A stretch of 64,000 nt of DNA from Galeruca laticollis. Its lineage: Eukaryota; Arthropoda; Insecta; Coleoptera; Chrysomelidae. Positions within the stretch are counted from its first letter, which is position 1; each line of letters opens with the position of its first letter. The notes below the pieces were generated by a model that was not told the origin of the DNA, ran no database searches, and saw only the letters and a program-made list of their open reading frames with translations. Location of the stretch: assembly GCA_963921935.1 (NCBI GenBank), contig OY998176.1, positions 86,964,960 through 87,028,959 of the forward strand, read 5' to 3'. Positions 54,238 to 64,000 of this stretch are shown one piece after another. A program made the position numbers and the translations under genes.

Positions 54238-55540
54238 TATTTTTGGTCTGATTGGAGTTTTCTTTTGGGGCTTTCCCAGTCCATGCAACAAATGTTGGAC
54301 CATAACAACGTTTCCCCAAAATAATATAAGAATAATTATTTGAATTTGAATTAACTATTAATACGTTTTTTTCCTGTCTAGTTTTCTCTTTTTGTGTCTT
54401 TCTATTTGATACAAAAAGGGGAAATAAAAGTTTTGCTTATGGTCGATGAATGCATGCTTTCATTATCTAAAACTGTTGATGAAACCATAAATTGTCTAAT
54501 ATACAAATATTAAGATTTACAGTAATAATATACAATAGAGAGGGCATATCATTCATAAACACGTTTATTTTTGCGGCCGACAATCCTAAACACCAGTAGT
54601 AAAATAATGAATGAATTACAAATAGTGGGGATTGTATTCCAGACACATGGCCTTTGTAATTTCTGCTGTTTTTCTAACAAAGTGGGCACCGACGAACCAT
54701 GATAATCCAAAAACATTTAATTAACTAACTTAAAAGTTTATTTTGTCGCTAAAAGTCTTGAAAAACTCATCAAAACGAAAGAACTAGATGTTTACTCTCT
54801 AGTCGTAATGGCGCTCGTATAAACAAACCACGTTTGACATTACTACAATACTAGGGCGTATTCGAAATTATCGTCGAGCAGACTCTGACGATATTTGCAT
54901 CTTTCTTTATATGGTAATTGAACGAGGACGAAACTACTAAATAGGTTACCCTTGACACATAAAACAGGTATTGAAATTTTGAGCAATGTTGCCGTTTTTA
55001 ATTATAACCATAAAGGTTATAAGAAATACTTCTATAAAATGTATATAATAATATGCCGTTATTGAATAAAATTAAAGTATAATTAATTAATTTTAAAAGT
55101 AGCGACTTAAATGCATAAATTAATTAAACTCCTAATTTCATTTTTCCTGCAACTTAAGAGAATTTGTAAATATGGCAAAGCAGTGGAAGTGTCCGCAAGT
55201 GAGCTTAGAATGTGACTTGTTGTTTGGGGAAGGAATAAATCAAAACAAACATATCTATTTTATTTGTTATTTAGTCTTATGACATATGCTGTATCATAAT
55301 CATCAATAAAACAACTCTACTTAAATTAACTTTATCGAGTTGTTTTATTTGTGAATGGCTTTTAGGCTTATTTCAGAATGAAATAGGGCTATTGTAGAGA
55401 GTAGCATGACGCGACTTATCTATCAAGTCGCCTAGGGAATATTCTGACAAATGTCAGTTATTGTTAATGTCTAGTAGTCACCTTGTTGTATGCCGTTATG
55501 TGAAAGGTATAATAATAGTTTGCCTTTAATTTTCTTGACA
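54238..55540. other. Non-coding part of the CSP intron
   Basis: AT-rich; no gene, no clear copia LTR. TTTGGGGCTTTCCCAGTCC near 54,265 and a run of CAAAAAGGGGAAATAAAAG near 54,412 may be remains of the copia 3' end, but no repeat partner is available. Confidence 0.4.
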
Positions 55541-55542
55541 AA

Positions 55543-56351
55543 ATGATAATGGCACATTTACGATATACAAATGATTATTTTATAAATTTAATTATGATTC
55601 ACGATGAGTATAACAGAATAGTATCCAGAACTTGCCGTGTGTTTGCTGAGAGATATCCTGAAAAGCCTCGCCCAAATCATAAAACTGTAAAACGTTTGCT
55701 GCACAACTGTTCCCAGTTTGGTTAGTTTAAAAGTAAAAGAAATAGACATCCTGGGATATTTTGCAGCTCATCCAAATTCATCCTTAAGGGAATGTGAGAA
55801 ACTGTTAGAGGTGTCGACTAGAATAATTCACAAAATTTTGAAAAAAACATCATTGGACCCCGTATTCGTATACACTAGCTCAGCATTTACATCCTGGAGA
55901 TTATGTAAGACGTGTAGAATTTTGTGAATGGATTTTAATTAAATACCAAGAAGATAAAGATTTTACAAAAAAAATTATTTGGTGTGATGAATCGAAGTTT
56001 ACTAAAAATGGTTTGTTTAACCACCATAACAGTCACTTCTGGAGTGACGAAAATCCTCAAGTCACATGGGATAGTAAATTTCAAGTATCCTTTTCGTTTA
56101 ATGTTTTTTGTGCTGTGAAAAATAAAGGTCCGTTTCTCTGGCCACCAAGATCCCCACAATTGTCACCATTAGATTACTATATTTGGGGATATGTTAAAAA
56201 TAAAGTAATCTCTGAACCTGTCACTACTAAGGAAAATATGATAAACAAAGTCCTTCACATTTTTAACGAAATAGATGTAGAATCACTATCAAGAGCTACT
56301 AATGAAAATCTGAATAAAAGAGTCCATAAATGTTTGGAAGTTGATGGGTAA
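55543..56351 (+). pseudogene. Tc1/mariner-superfamily transposase, internally deleted
   Basis: The ATG at 55,543 opens a helix-turn-helix start (CRVFAERYPEKPRPNHKTVKRLL). Frame changes lead to KEIDILGYFAAHPNSSLRECEKLL and then EFCEWILIKYQEDKDFTKKIIWCDESKFTKNGLFN, with the first catalytic Asp in CDESKF. A jump follows from FNVFCAVKNKGPF straight to WPPRSPQLSPLDYYIWG, so the middle of the DDE core, including the second Asp, is missing. The end KRVHKCLEVDG matches the usual C-terminus. A right-hand inverted-repeat end (ACCCTGTATA) lies at 57,135. Confidence 0.75.
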
Positions 56352-56429
56352 CATTTTGAACATTTGTTGTATTAACAAGCTAGTGCCTTATTATCTTTGA
56401 TAGTATCTGTATAATTATTCAATGTTTAA

Positions 56430-56907
56430 AGGCGGGTTTATACAACATTTACATAGTCATAATCATAATCACAGTCACAATCATAAGAGTTAAACTAATG
56501 ATTTCTTATAGCATCGTTTATACAATTGTCACAATCACAATCATAATCATAAGCATAATTTTACTGACCTTGAAGTTCCTAACTTTTAACTTTATGATTA
56601 TGATTAAGACGAGAATTGAAATGCGCATGTGTCGTAACCAACACGTGATGAGCAATGATGACAAAAAGGCGTCTTGGTTGAAGAATTAATTTTATTGGCC
56701 GTTTCTTGTAGGTATTTCTGTGCTCCGTCAATCATTGTTTATATTAACTTCATTGATTTGACTTTTTGGCAAATTTCATTTATATGAATTTTATGCTTAT
56801 GACTGTGACTATTAAAATTGTATAAACGCCTTTCAGAGTTATGATTATGATTAAGTTTATGATTCTGACTGTGATTATGATTATGTAAATGTTGTATAAA
56901 CCCGCCT
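56430..56907. mobile_element. MITE copy 1 with nested inverted repeats
   Basis: A 478-bp element with ends AGGCGGGTTTATACAAC and its inverse GTTGTATAAACCCGCCT, flanked by TAA. Inside lies a second inverted pair, CGTTTATACAATTGTCACAA near 56,512 and TTGTATAAACG near 56,826. Arms are rich in ATAATC and ACAGTC hexamers. It carries no gene. It sits between the mariner-like gene and that element's right end. Ends and 3-bp (or TTAA) duplication fit a PIF/Harbinger-like or piggyBac-like MITE; which is open. Confidence 0.8.
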
Positions 56908-57169
56908 TAACTTAATAAATTAATACCACATAACCTATAAAAAAATTAATTTTTTGTGACAAAAATGTATAAATGATTTATTTGAAAACTGCAGGAGATA
57001 GGTATAGGGAATAGTAATACATATCGATAGTGGGCAACGTATTCTTCTGAAATAAATAATCACATACGTCCCATTTGAAAAAAAGGAATTACGTGAAGAT
57101 TGTGCAATCTGTTTTTATGCCAATTTTGACAGCACCCTGTATAATAAAAAATGTAACTTCACAGTGTTA

Positions 57170-57647
57170 AGGCGGGTTTATACAACATTTACATAGTCAT
57201 AATCATAATCACAGTCACAATCATAAGAGTTAAACTAATGATTTCTTATAGCACCGTTTATACAATTGTCACAATCACAATCATAAACATAATTTTACTG
57301 ACCTTGAAGTTCCTAACTTTTAACTTTATGATTATGATTAAGACGAGAATTGAAATGCGCATGTGTCGTAACCAACACGCGATGAGCAATGATGAGGAAA
57401 AGGCGTCTTGGTTGAAGAATTAATTTTATTGGCCGTTTTTTGGAGGTATTTCTGTGCTCCGTCAATCATTGTTTATATTAACTTCATTGATTTGACTTTT
57501 TGGCAAATTTCATTTATATGAATTTTATGCTTATGACTGTGACTATTAAAATTGTATAAACGCCTTTCAGAGTTATGATTATGATTAAGTTCATGATTCT
57601 GACTGTGATTATGATTATGACTATGTAAATGTTGTATAAACCCGCCT
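57170..57647. mobile_element. MITE copy 2, same composite structure
   Basis: About 478 bp and over 95 per cent like copy 1 by eye, with the same outer and inner inverted repeats. It is flanked by TTAA on both sides if the element is taken to start at GGCGGG. A CATAAGCATAAT stretch in copy 1 is shorter here, and a GACTATG is added near the right end. Confidence 0.8.
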
Positions 57648-58020
57648 TAAACGATAAAGCGGTATGTGGTAAATAGTTCCTAAGAAATTTAAACTTTTAT
57701 TCAAATTACATTAGAGGATATTGAATTTTATCTACATGGTAAAAAAGTGTAATTTTCATATAAAAAACATTACAACTCAAAAACGGTTCAAAATAGGTAT
57801 AGGGAAGTATCAACAAAAAAAGTTTAGAATAACGTAAATATTTCTAAAATTGAAAAATATACAGGGCCTTTCATTAAAAATTACTAAGTTATGGTGACGG
57901 CAATATTTTCATTAAATAGCTCATTATTCAAAACCCCTTCATGCCAATTTTCATAATTCAGATACCTTTAGTTCTCGAGATATTTCTAATTGACCGTTTA
58001 TCTGCCGCACCCTGTATATA
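57648..58020. repeat. Mariner-like right-end relic
   Basis: The stretch ends GCCGCACCCTGTATA at 58,018 and shares AATAGGTATAGGGAA(G/T) and ATGCCAATTTT with the sequence before the ACCCTGTATA end at 57,135. Both look like 3' ends of related mariner-type elements. No coding sequence. Confidence 0.45.
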
Positions 58021-58707
58021 CAGGGTGTTTTCAAATGACACTTACAACGTTTTCTTGTAGATACCTCTCGTAAAATTGGGCAAGATGATATAGGGATTGA
58101 GGGGTCCACCCATCTACTTTTCGAAATACAGGGTGTTAAAGTTATGAAAAATATAATGTTTTAATTTGATAACTTTAAAATGGACGAATATATTGATCTG
58201 ACATTTGGCAGGTTGTTTTTAAATGTAAAAGGGCATATTTTGATGGAAAAACATGTTTCAATTCTTCATCCAGTGGTGTACATTTGGAAGAATATGTCAG
58301 CCTTCCTCTCCCATTTTTTACGCCACTGGCATTTGAAGCTATTTTTATTCGATTTTGTATTCCTCAATAGTTTTCACGTGAAAAACGCATGATCTTTACA
58401 TATCAAAAAATTTGTAGTTTTCAAGATATTTAATGTTTTTATGAAGTCTGCGAAATCACTTTTTAATAAAAAATATTTATCTTGAATGTTTTTTAATAAC
58501 TACCAAACTACTAATGGTTAGAATATGTAACAGGTACTAATTTGTGAAACAGCAATGCATATAAAACATTGAGAGAGGATTGTTGAAAATACTTTTCCAA
58601 ACTTGTGATTTTATTAACAAAAGAATTATTGACAATAAAACATAAGATAATTACAAAGTTAAATAATATCCCATTCAAACATAATTTTCAACTAAGCAGC
58701 CAACAAA

Positions 58708-59769
58708 TTACAAAAGATGTTCAAAATTTGGTCCGTTTACATTTACACATAATCTGCAACGTTTTCTCATTGAAAATCGCATACCTTGGAAATACTGGCG
58801 ATTGCCGGAAATAATTTCTGTAGCTGCATGGATTCTTGCTATCAGTTCCTCATCCGTTTCTACTATTGTATCGTAGACTAGGGACTTCATGTAACCCCAC
58901 AGAAAGAAATCGATTGGATTTAAATCCGGTTACCTCGCAGGTCACATATTGAGTCCACCTCGGCCTATCCAGTTGTTTCCGTATTGTTGGGTTATAAGTT
59001 GTATGGCCCCATCATGCCGAAACCATACATTATCCATATTCGCCCAAATTTTTAATGGTACAACGTCGTTTAATAAATCAGGCAGGGTTTCTCTAAAAAA
59101 ATTACAATAAATATTACCATTGAATTTACTAGGTAATAAATATGGACTCACTATACAATCTCCAAGAATGCCTGCCCACACGTTAAGAGAATTTTTCCTG
59201 TAATCCACGTTGTCGAATAACATACGGATGTTCGTTATCCCACACGTGGCTATTACTTGAATTAAAAATTCCTTCACGTGTGAATTTGGCTTCATCAGTT
59301 AATAGAACAAATTCGGTGAAATTCCTATTTTCTAAACATTTTTGGGTGTACCAATTGGCAAACTCCACTCTTTGAGGACAATCTGTTGGTTTTAGGGCCT
59401 GAACTTGGGTATACTTATAAGGATACAACTGCTGTTCATTTAAAATACTCCACACAGTTGAGTTACTTACATTTAAAGATTTGCCAATGGTGCGAGTGCT
59501 TAATTCGGGTCTATTTTCAATATGGTCTAGAACAGCTTCCTCTAATTGCACAGTTCGTACAGTTCGGTTTCTACCGCTACCTTGTAATTTTGAATTGAAT
59601 TGTCAAAATTCTCGCAATCTCCTGTCAATTTGAGAAAATGTTGAGTGACATTGAATTCTAGGTCGATTTGGATATCTTTCTCTATACAAGCGCTCGGAAC
59701 GTCATTCTTTCTGGCCTTCCCGTATATTAGTTGCATATCAGCCATTTCTTCAAAAGTATAATCCATCAT
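58708..59769 (-). pseudogene. Tc1/mariner-superfamily transposase, frameshifted
   Basis: From the ATG at 59,769: DYTFEEMADMQLIYGKARKN (helix-turn-helix start). After a shift come EEAVLDHIENRPELSTRTIG, FVLLTDEAKFTREGIFN with the first catalytic Asp, and HVWDNEHPYV. After another shift come NVWAGILGDCIVSPYLLP, WANMDNVWFRHDGA with a weakened second-Asp region (usual D-x-A-P-x-H), and after a stop, PDLNPIDFFLWGYMKSLVY with the third acidic site. The C-terminus ends at 58,708 inside the left arm. At least three breaks; inactive. Confidence 0.75.
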
Positions 59770-59894
59770 AACAAAAAGTGTGAAAGTTGCACAAACCTAT
59801 TTAATCACAAATAATTCATTTTAGTTTTGACGTTGAACAAAATGACATTTACCATTTCATTATTGACATCCATAGCCTACTATACGGTAGAGGC

Positions 59895-60645
59895 ACTGAT
59901 AGCAAGAATCCATGCAGCTACAGAATTTATTTCCGGCAATCGCCAGTCTTTCCAAGGTATGCGCTTTTCAATGAGAAACGTTGCAGATTATGTGTAAATG
60001 TAAATGGACAAAATTATGAACATCTTTTGTAATTTGTTGGCTGCTTAGTTAAAAATTATGTTTGAATGGGATATTATTTAACTTTGTAGCTATCTTATTT
60101 TTTATTGTCATTAATTATTTTGTTAATAAAATCACAACTTTGGAAAAGTATTTTCAATAATCCTCTCTCAATGTTTTATATGCATTGCTGTTTCACAAAT
60201 TAGTTCCTGTTACACATTCTAACCATTTGTAGTTTGGTAGTTATTAAAAAACATTCAAGAAAAATATTTTTTTTATTAAAAAGTGATCTTGCAGACTTTT
60301 GAGGAATACAAAATCGAATAAAAATAGCTTCTAATGCCAGTGGCGTAAAAAATGGGAGGGGAAAGGTGACATATTCTTCCAAATGTACACCACTGGATCA
60401 AGAATTGAAAAATGTTTTTTCATCAAAATATGCCCTTTGACATTTAAAAACAACCTGCCAAATGTCAGATCAATATATTCATCCATTTTAAAGTTATCAA
60501 ATTAAAACATTATATTTTTCATAAATTTAACATCCTGTATTTCGAAAAGTAAATGGGTGGACCCCTCAATCCCTATATCATCTTGTCCAATTTTACGAGA
60601 GGTATCTACATGCAAACGTTGTAAGTGTCATTTGAAAACACCCTG
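59895..60645 (+). repeat. Right arm of the mariner-like element (displaced 3' copy)
   Basis: Inverted copy of 58,021-58,846. Near 59,895-60,000 it repeats the codons for LIARIHAATE and NRQ(Y/S)FQGMRFSMR in the opposite orientation, so it duplicates the transposase 3' end. It then runs through the 3' UTR to the terminal CAGGGTG. Confidence 0.8.
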
Positions 60646-61498
60646 TATATGTATGTGTTATAACGGAATTTGGAAGCCCGATAGAGGGCGTATTTTTTGA
60701 CGGATCAAAACCAAACTCTCTACAAAAATCGGTTAGGCCAAAATCTTGGACGAGTTCGTTAATGAGCCAAATCGGCCCAGTAAAAATAAAATGGCGGCCT
60801 ATCAAAGTTGAAAAAAAATCGTATTTCCTTTGTTTTTCATTTGACGCAAAAAAGTTACTGAGCTTTTTCATAGACCTTAACACTTTCTACAACTTTTGTA
60901 CTTAACATTTTTTTCTAAATCGTACATTAAAACATTTATTTAAGAAAATTCACAAATTTACCAGAAATTTTTTTAATTTGTTTGTTTTTGATTTGATGCT
61001 AAAATGTTACATTGGTTTTTAGTACATCTCAAAACATTCTATTACTTTTGTATCTAATTTTTTATTTTGGGTTTTATGCAAAAATGTTACTGAAATAAGC
61101 CTGTCTAATTGGTCCTGTGCCATTGGGATTTTTTTCTTTCACAAATATAACACCAGCTATCAAAAAATACATTAAGATAAGTGGCAGTCCAGCTGGGGTC
61201 AGTAAGAATCTAAACTTTAGGAAATTAAACCGCAAATCACTACAAAACTTCCGATAGATGAATGAAAAGTAAAGGTGATCTTGATAGCGTTCTCATCGGA
61301 CATACACGTCTTATACATGAACATCTACATAATCGAGAATCAACTCCAGCAACTACTAGCAAACATCTAAATGTGATTCAATATCTTTAAGACATTAATG
61401 CATACTATACTACTGTAATATATTGTGTATTATCCCACCTGTTAATAACGCTTAGTAGTTAATGCGGGAAAATTAGTGTTAAATAAAAAAATGCTTAC
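60646..61498. other. CSP intron, 5' part; nothing seen
   Basis: AT-rich, no gene. The end near 61,494 is the CSP donor GTAAGC on the minus strand. Confidence 0.5.
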
Positions 61499-61688
61499 TT
61501 TTAAATTCTCGTCCTTCCGGTGAACACCTTTTAACGTTCTCATCTAACAGACACTGTAAATAATTATCTAACAATCTTTTACTGCCTAAAATTCGATCAA
61601 TGTCAATATTATCATATCTAGTATTGTACGTTTGAGCTAAACTACAAGATACCACTGCAAATAAAAAAATTAATCGTATTAAACCCAT
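61499..61688 (-). CDS. CSP: Chemosensory protein (CSP), exon 1
   Basis: 63 codons plus one base. It starts MGLIRLIFLFAVVSCSLAQ, a secretion signal with probable cleavage after SLAQ. The CSP N-terminus follows (YNTRYDNIDIDRIL, then LLDNYLQCLLDE), with the first two conserved cysteines in QCLLDENVKRC (spacing 8, at the upper end of the family's range) and SPEGREFK. The donor A|GTAAGC lies one base after the Lys codon, which is the known conserved intron position of CSP genes. Exon 2 lies 16.7 kb away at 44,810. A TATA box stands upstream. Confidence 0.9.
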
Positions 61689-61742
61689 GTTACTACTATT
61701 TATTCGGAATATTTATAAACACAAAATTTGCTTTTAGACGGG

Positions 61743-61750
61743 TATTTATA
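61743..61750 (-). promoter_or_regulatory. TATA box of the CSP gene
   Basis: The coding strand reads GTCTATAAATACCCG, with TATAAATA at 61,750-61,743, about 55-62 bases before the ATG. That leaves room for a short 5' UTR starting near 61,715. Confidence 0.55.
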
Positions 61751-62409
61751 GACTTTTTTCCAACGACAATTGTTGACAAAATCAATTAAACTATTGTCAC
61801 CACACTATTTCTCAGTAGCCATTTCCCAAGGTAATTCTTGGGTAGCATACAAATGATTTAATTTCGTTAGAATTGATGTTTACTACGTCCTTAACACATT
61901 ACAGAGTCGGAGCCATACTTTCACAAAAAATCTAAAGACTACTATTAATGTTTAATGCGATATTACTATCATGAAAAAACTGTGTTAATAACTACAACGT
62001 TTATAGTATTGAGAATACTACTAATCCTTTTTCAGTTTAAAGACAAAACAAAGCAACTAAAATCGTATAGCCAGGAAAATAGCTGTTCCTTCGGAAAGCA
62101 GTCAAGACCTTATTTATTTGAAAAATATCAATTTTGAAACATATAGAGGTGAAAATTAGAATCCCACCTCTATACTTATGTAAATAATAGTGAAATTGTG
62201 AAATATTTTAAAAGAAAATTTATTATTTATTATCCCAATGCATCAATTATTTTCTTTGTACCACATTCCCCGGGAGACTACAGCTGTTTGTATATGGTAA
62301 AATAAACACTAGCCTCTTCAATCGCAATTTCCAAATTTTGTACTTTGCACCATCAAGCGCTTGTAATGCACCATAATGCTCCATCAAAAAAAATTCTTTT
62401 GCGCCCCCC
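61751..62409. other. CSP upstream region, nothing further seen
   Basis: AT-rich; only short chance frames. Regulatory sites of the CSP gene may lie here but none is recognisable by motif. Confidence 0.4.
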
Positions 62410-62660
62410 CTCAGTTAATAGTATCGCATTCTTCAGAGTAAAGTTGGTCTCCTCCGAATGATAATTTGCTAAAAAGATGTCCCTTCTCCCCCTAATTAGT
62501 TAAACCTTATTATACAAAGTAAAGTTGCTCCCCACCCAATGCCAATTTCCTAAAAAAATATGGAAGCGACATCCACTTCCACCTAGTTAGTTAAACCTCA
62601 TTATACAAGGTTGGTCCCCCCAATGACAATTTCCGAAAAAAGTATAGGGTAGTGGAGTTC
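62410..62660. repeat. Imperfect tandem repeat, about three units of 70-90 bp
   Basis: Three successive blocks share AGTTAA(A/T)..., a middle AGTAAAGTTG/AGGTTGG, then CCCAATG(A/C)(C/T)AATTTCC(T/G)AAAAAA and a pyrimidine-rich end. The units begin near 62,414, 62,499 and 62,589, with several small gaps. Confidence 0.55.
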
Positions 62661-62897
62661 ACTCCTAATGCACTCTTATGCACCACCAACAAAAACAAAA
62701 GTCTTCCCTTCCAGCAAATATAAAAAGTATATTGTCGGTGAAACGCGTTAACCTGGTGACTCATTTATAATATTTAAGTAGATACTAAAAGTCAACAATT
62801 TTTTATTGAATGAGTGAAGTCAGCTGAGTGTACCAGAGAAAAACAATTATCGAAAAGAAACCAAATTTTGTATTTTGGTACAAAAATTTATTATTAG

Positions 62898-62940
62898 CAG
62901 AGCGCTTTCGGTTCAATGATAAACCATCATCAGTGCCCCA
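62898..62940 (-). ncRNA. Hammerhead-ribozyme-like core (Penelope-type element end?)
   Basis: The minus strand reads CTGATGA, then a hairpin GGTT-loop-AACC, then CGAAAGCGC: the two conserved hammerhead boxes joined by a stem II. Similar CTGATGA-hairpin-GAAA units mark the ends of Penelope-like and some other retroelements. A short stem III (AGC/GCT) can be drawn, but I could not pair a convincing stem I, so cleavage activity is doubtful. Confidence 0.4.
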
Positions 62941-63547
62941 TGGTCAGGGTGTACTCCAAATCCTCACAAATTAGAAGATACATAAAATGAATTAAAATAT
63001 AGTGCTTGAAACACAGTCACTATTTAATTAAAATAATAATAAAAAGCAGACACAACGCATTGTACAATAAATGAATCCCTAAAATAGGGGATAAAATATA
63101 ACTCAATACATTATTTGTGAGTCAGCTGTTTTCTAGAAAAATAACATTACTTAACTGGACTATGCGCACGGTAGGTTGTAAAAGTCGTGGTACTTTTCTG
63201 GAAGAGTGCGTTTGATTTGTTGTATGTTTTTATATTTACGGACCTTGATCGGAAGCCTATTTTTATATTGTAGGTCGTGCGAATACGATATTTACAAAAC
63301 GAATGTGTTTGTTATCTGTTTCACTGTCCTTATCAGTTCACTGGCCGCTATCAATATTTCAAATGATTGTTTGCACAAATCTAACAATGTATTTTTGAAT
63401 AATGTCTTTTTGGGATCATCACAACATCCCCTCTTGGAAGAGAAAAATGATCGTCGATAAATTTTCGATACTACCTATAACGTTAATAGTTCTTACTAAT
63501 TGTTTTGTTTATTAAACACTGTTTGTTTGTTTATTGTCACACTTCAC
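62941..63547. other. Probable 3' region and LTR of the gypsy element at the window edge
   Basis: No gene of its own. As the adjoining integrase ends at 63,548 on the minus strand, this stretch should hold that element's 3' non-coding part and LTR. Its limits cannot be set without the other LTR. Confidence 0.4.
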
Positions 63548-63988
63548 TTATTTACAAATATTTTCGTTATGGTATTTATACAACCGATTTTTATGAACGA
63601 TTTGTTTTTTATTGTTTTGAGATGTAATCTCGCAATTTACTCCTTTTACTTCCGTTATTTTAAACGGACCTAAATAATGTGGATCGAATTTATTCCTTTC
63701 CTCATTTCTTAAAATAACTGATTCCCCTACCCTAAAGTTTACGGGTAAAGATTCCTTTTCACTATTAATCACTCTAATTAACTTATTTTTTATCAAAAAC
63801 TGTTTGGCTCTTTCATTTGCGTACTGTAACTTATATTTCAACTCTTTCTCATACCTTACAAGATTGTAACACGGTTCTATTTCTACATTTAAAAATTCTG
63901 GTAAGTTGGGTTTTCTACCGTATAATAACTCAAAAGGAGTGTATCCGTGATACGTGTTTGGTGTTGTATTATAACAATATGCAAACAT
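63548..63988 (-). pseudogene. Ty3/gypsy integrase C-terminus, element continues past the window
   Basis: 146 codons end at 63,548. They begin in the last helices of the integrase core (FAYCYNTTPNTYHGYTPFELLYGR) and run through the C-terminal domain with FRVGESVILRNEE, HYLGPFKITEV and IVHKNRLYKYH, a GPY/F-type module. The wording fits gypsy elements of the 412/mdg1 or Osvaldo kind. The upstream catalytic part lies beyond 64,000. This piece is itself unbroken, so it may belong to a complete element. Confidence 0.75.
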
Positions 63989-64000
63989 TTTTAAAAATTC

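Larger units (their letters stand above)
58021..60645 (-). mobile_element. Mariner-like element with long inverted arms (TSD TA)
   Basis: A 2,625-bp element with ends CAGGGTGTTTTCAAATGACA and its inverse, flanked by TA. The two arms, 58,021-58,846 and 59,895-60,645, are inverted copies of about 0.75-0.83 kb. The right arm lacks roughly 90 bp present on the left. The arms include the 3' end of the transposase gene, so that part exists twice, once as coding sequence and once as a displaced copy. Between the arms lies the rest of the transposase. Confidence 0.85.

Noticed and set aside
56430..57647. Direct repeat of about 478 bp taken as a CRISPR-like or satellite array
   Set aside because: Each copy has its own inverted ends and target duplication; they are two independent MITE insertions.

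Overview
This is a 64-kb piece of an AT-rich insect nuclear genome. Two host genes show through a dense, nested load of transposable elements. The first is a plus-strand gene for a BRD8-type bromodomain protein, with exons near 5.4-6.5 kb and 39.37-39.68 kb. The second is a minus-strand chemosensory protein (CSP) gene, with exon 1 at 61.5-61.7 kb and exon 2 at 44.6-44.8 kb. In both genes the two halves of one domain lie in exons whose splice phases agree, so the calls rest on sequence and not only on similarity. CSPs are arthropod proteins. The order of insect cannot be fixed from this window; a beetle would fit.

Layout. 0-5.3 kb holds AT-rich repeats, a decayed RTE-like reverse transcriptase (minus) and a decayed coding remnant (plus). 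5.4-6.5 kb holds BRD8-type exons. 6.5-39.4 kb is one 32.9-kb intron packed with a CR1/Jockey-group LINE carrying a nested Ty3/gypsy element (TSD CAATA), an errantivirus that kept gag and env but lost pol (TSD AGAG), a Jockey element, a decayed insect repeat gene, a THAP-like remnant, and a ZMYM1-type hAT transposase. That hAT gene is split by a full-length errantivirus with intact gag, pol and env and LTRs identical by eye (TSD CCCG). 39.4-39.7 kb is the second half of the bromodomain. 39.8-43.9 kb is a broken Myb/SANT-like gene with a BED-type hAT inserted in it.

44.6-61.7 kb is the CSP gene. Its 16.7-kb intron holds Crypton-like, RTE-like and copia remnants. A 6.4-kb Ty3/gypsy element lies inside the copia (TSD TTAG). 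The intron also holds two mariner-like relics, two copies of a composite MITE, and a mariner-like element with arms of about 0.75-0.8 kb. The right edge has a hammerhead-like motif and the 3' end of another gypsy element.

The most unusual object is the gypsy element at 47,384-53,765. Its single gag-pol frame starts with a SAP-like domain and coiled coil. Past the integrase it continues into a macro domain resembling OARD1/TARG1 (ADP-ribose binding or hydrolysis) and a CCCH zinc finger, and it ends inside the 3' LTR. A retroelement carrying an ADP-ribose module next to a probable RNA-binding finger suggests, as inference, a role against host ADP-ribosylation-based defence. This copy has four in-frame stops.

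Dating by LTR comparison (counted by eye): the errantivirus at 28.2-35.6 kb is youngest (no differences seen), then the macro-domain gypsy (about 6 differences in 467 bp), then the gypsy at 7.3-11.8 kb (about 10 in 202 bp).
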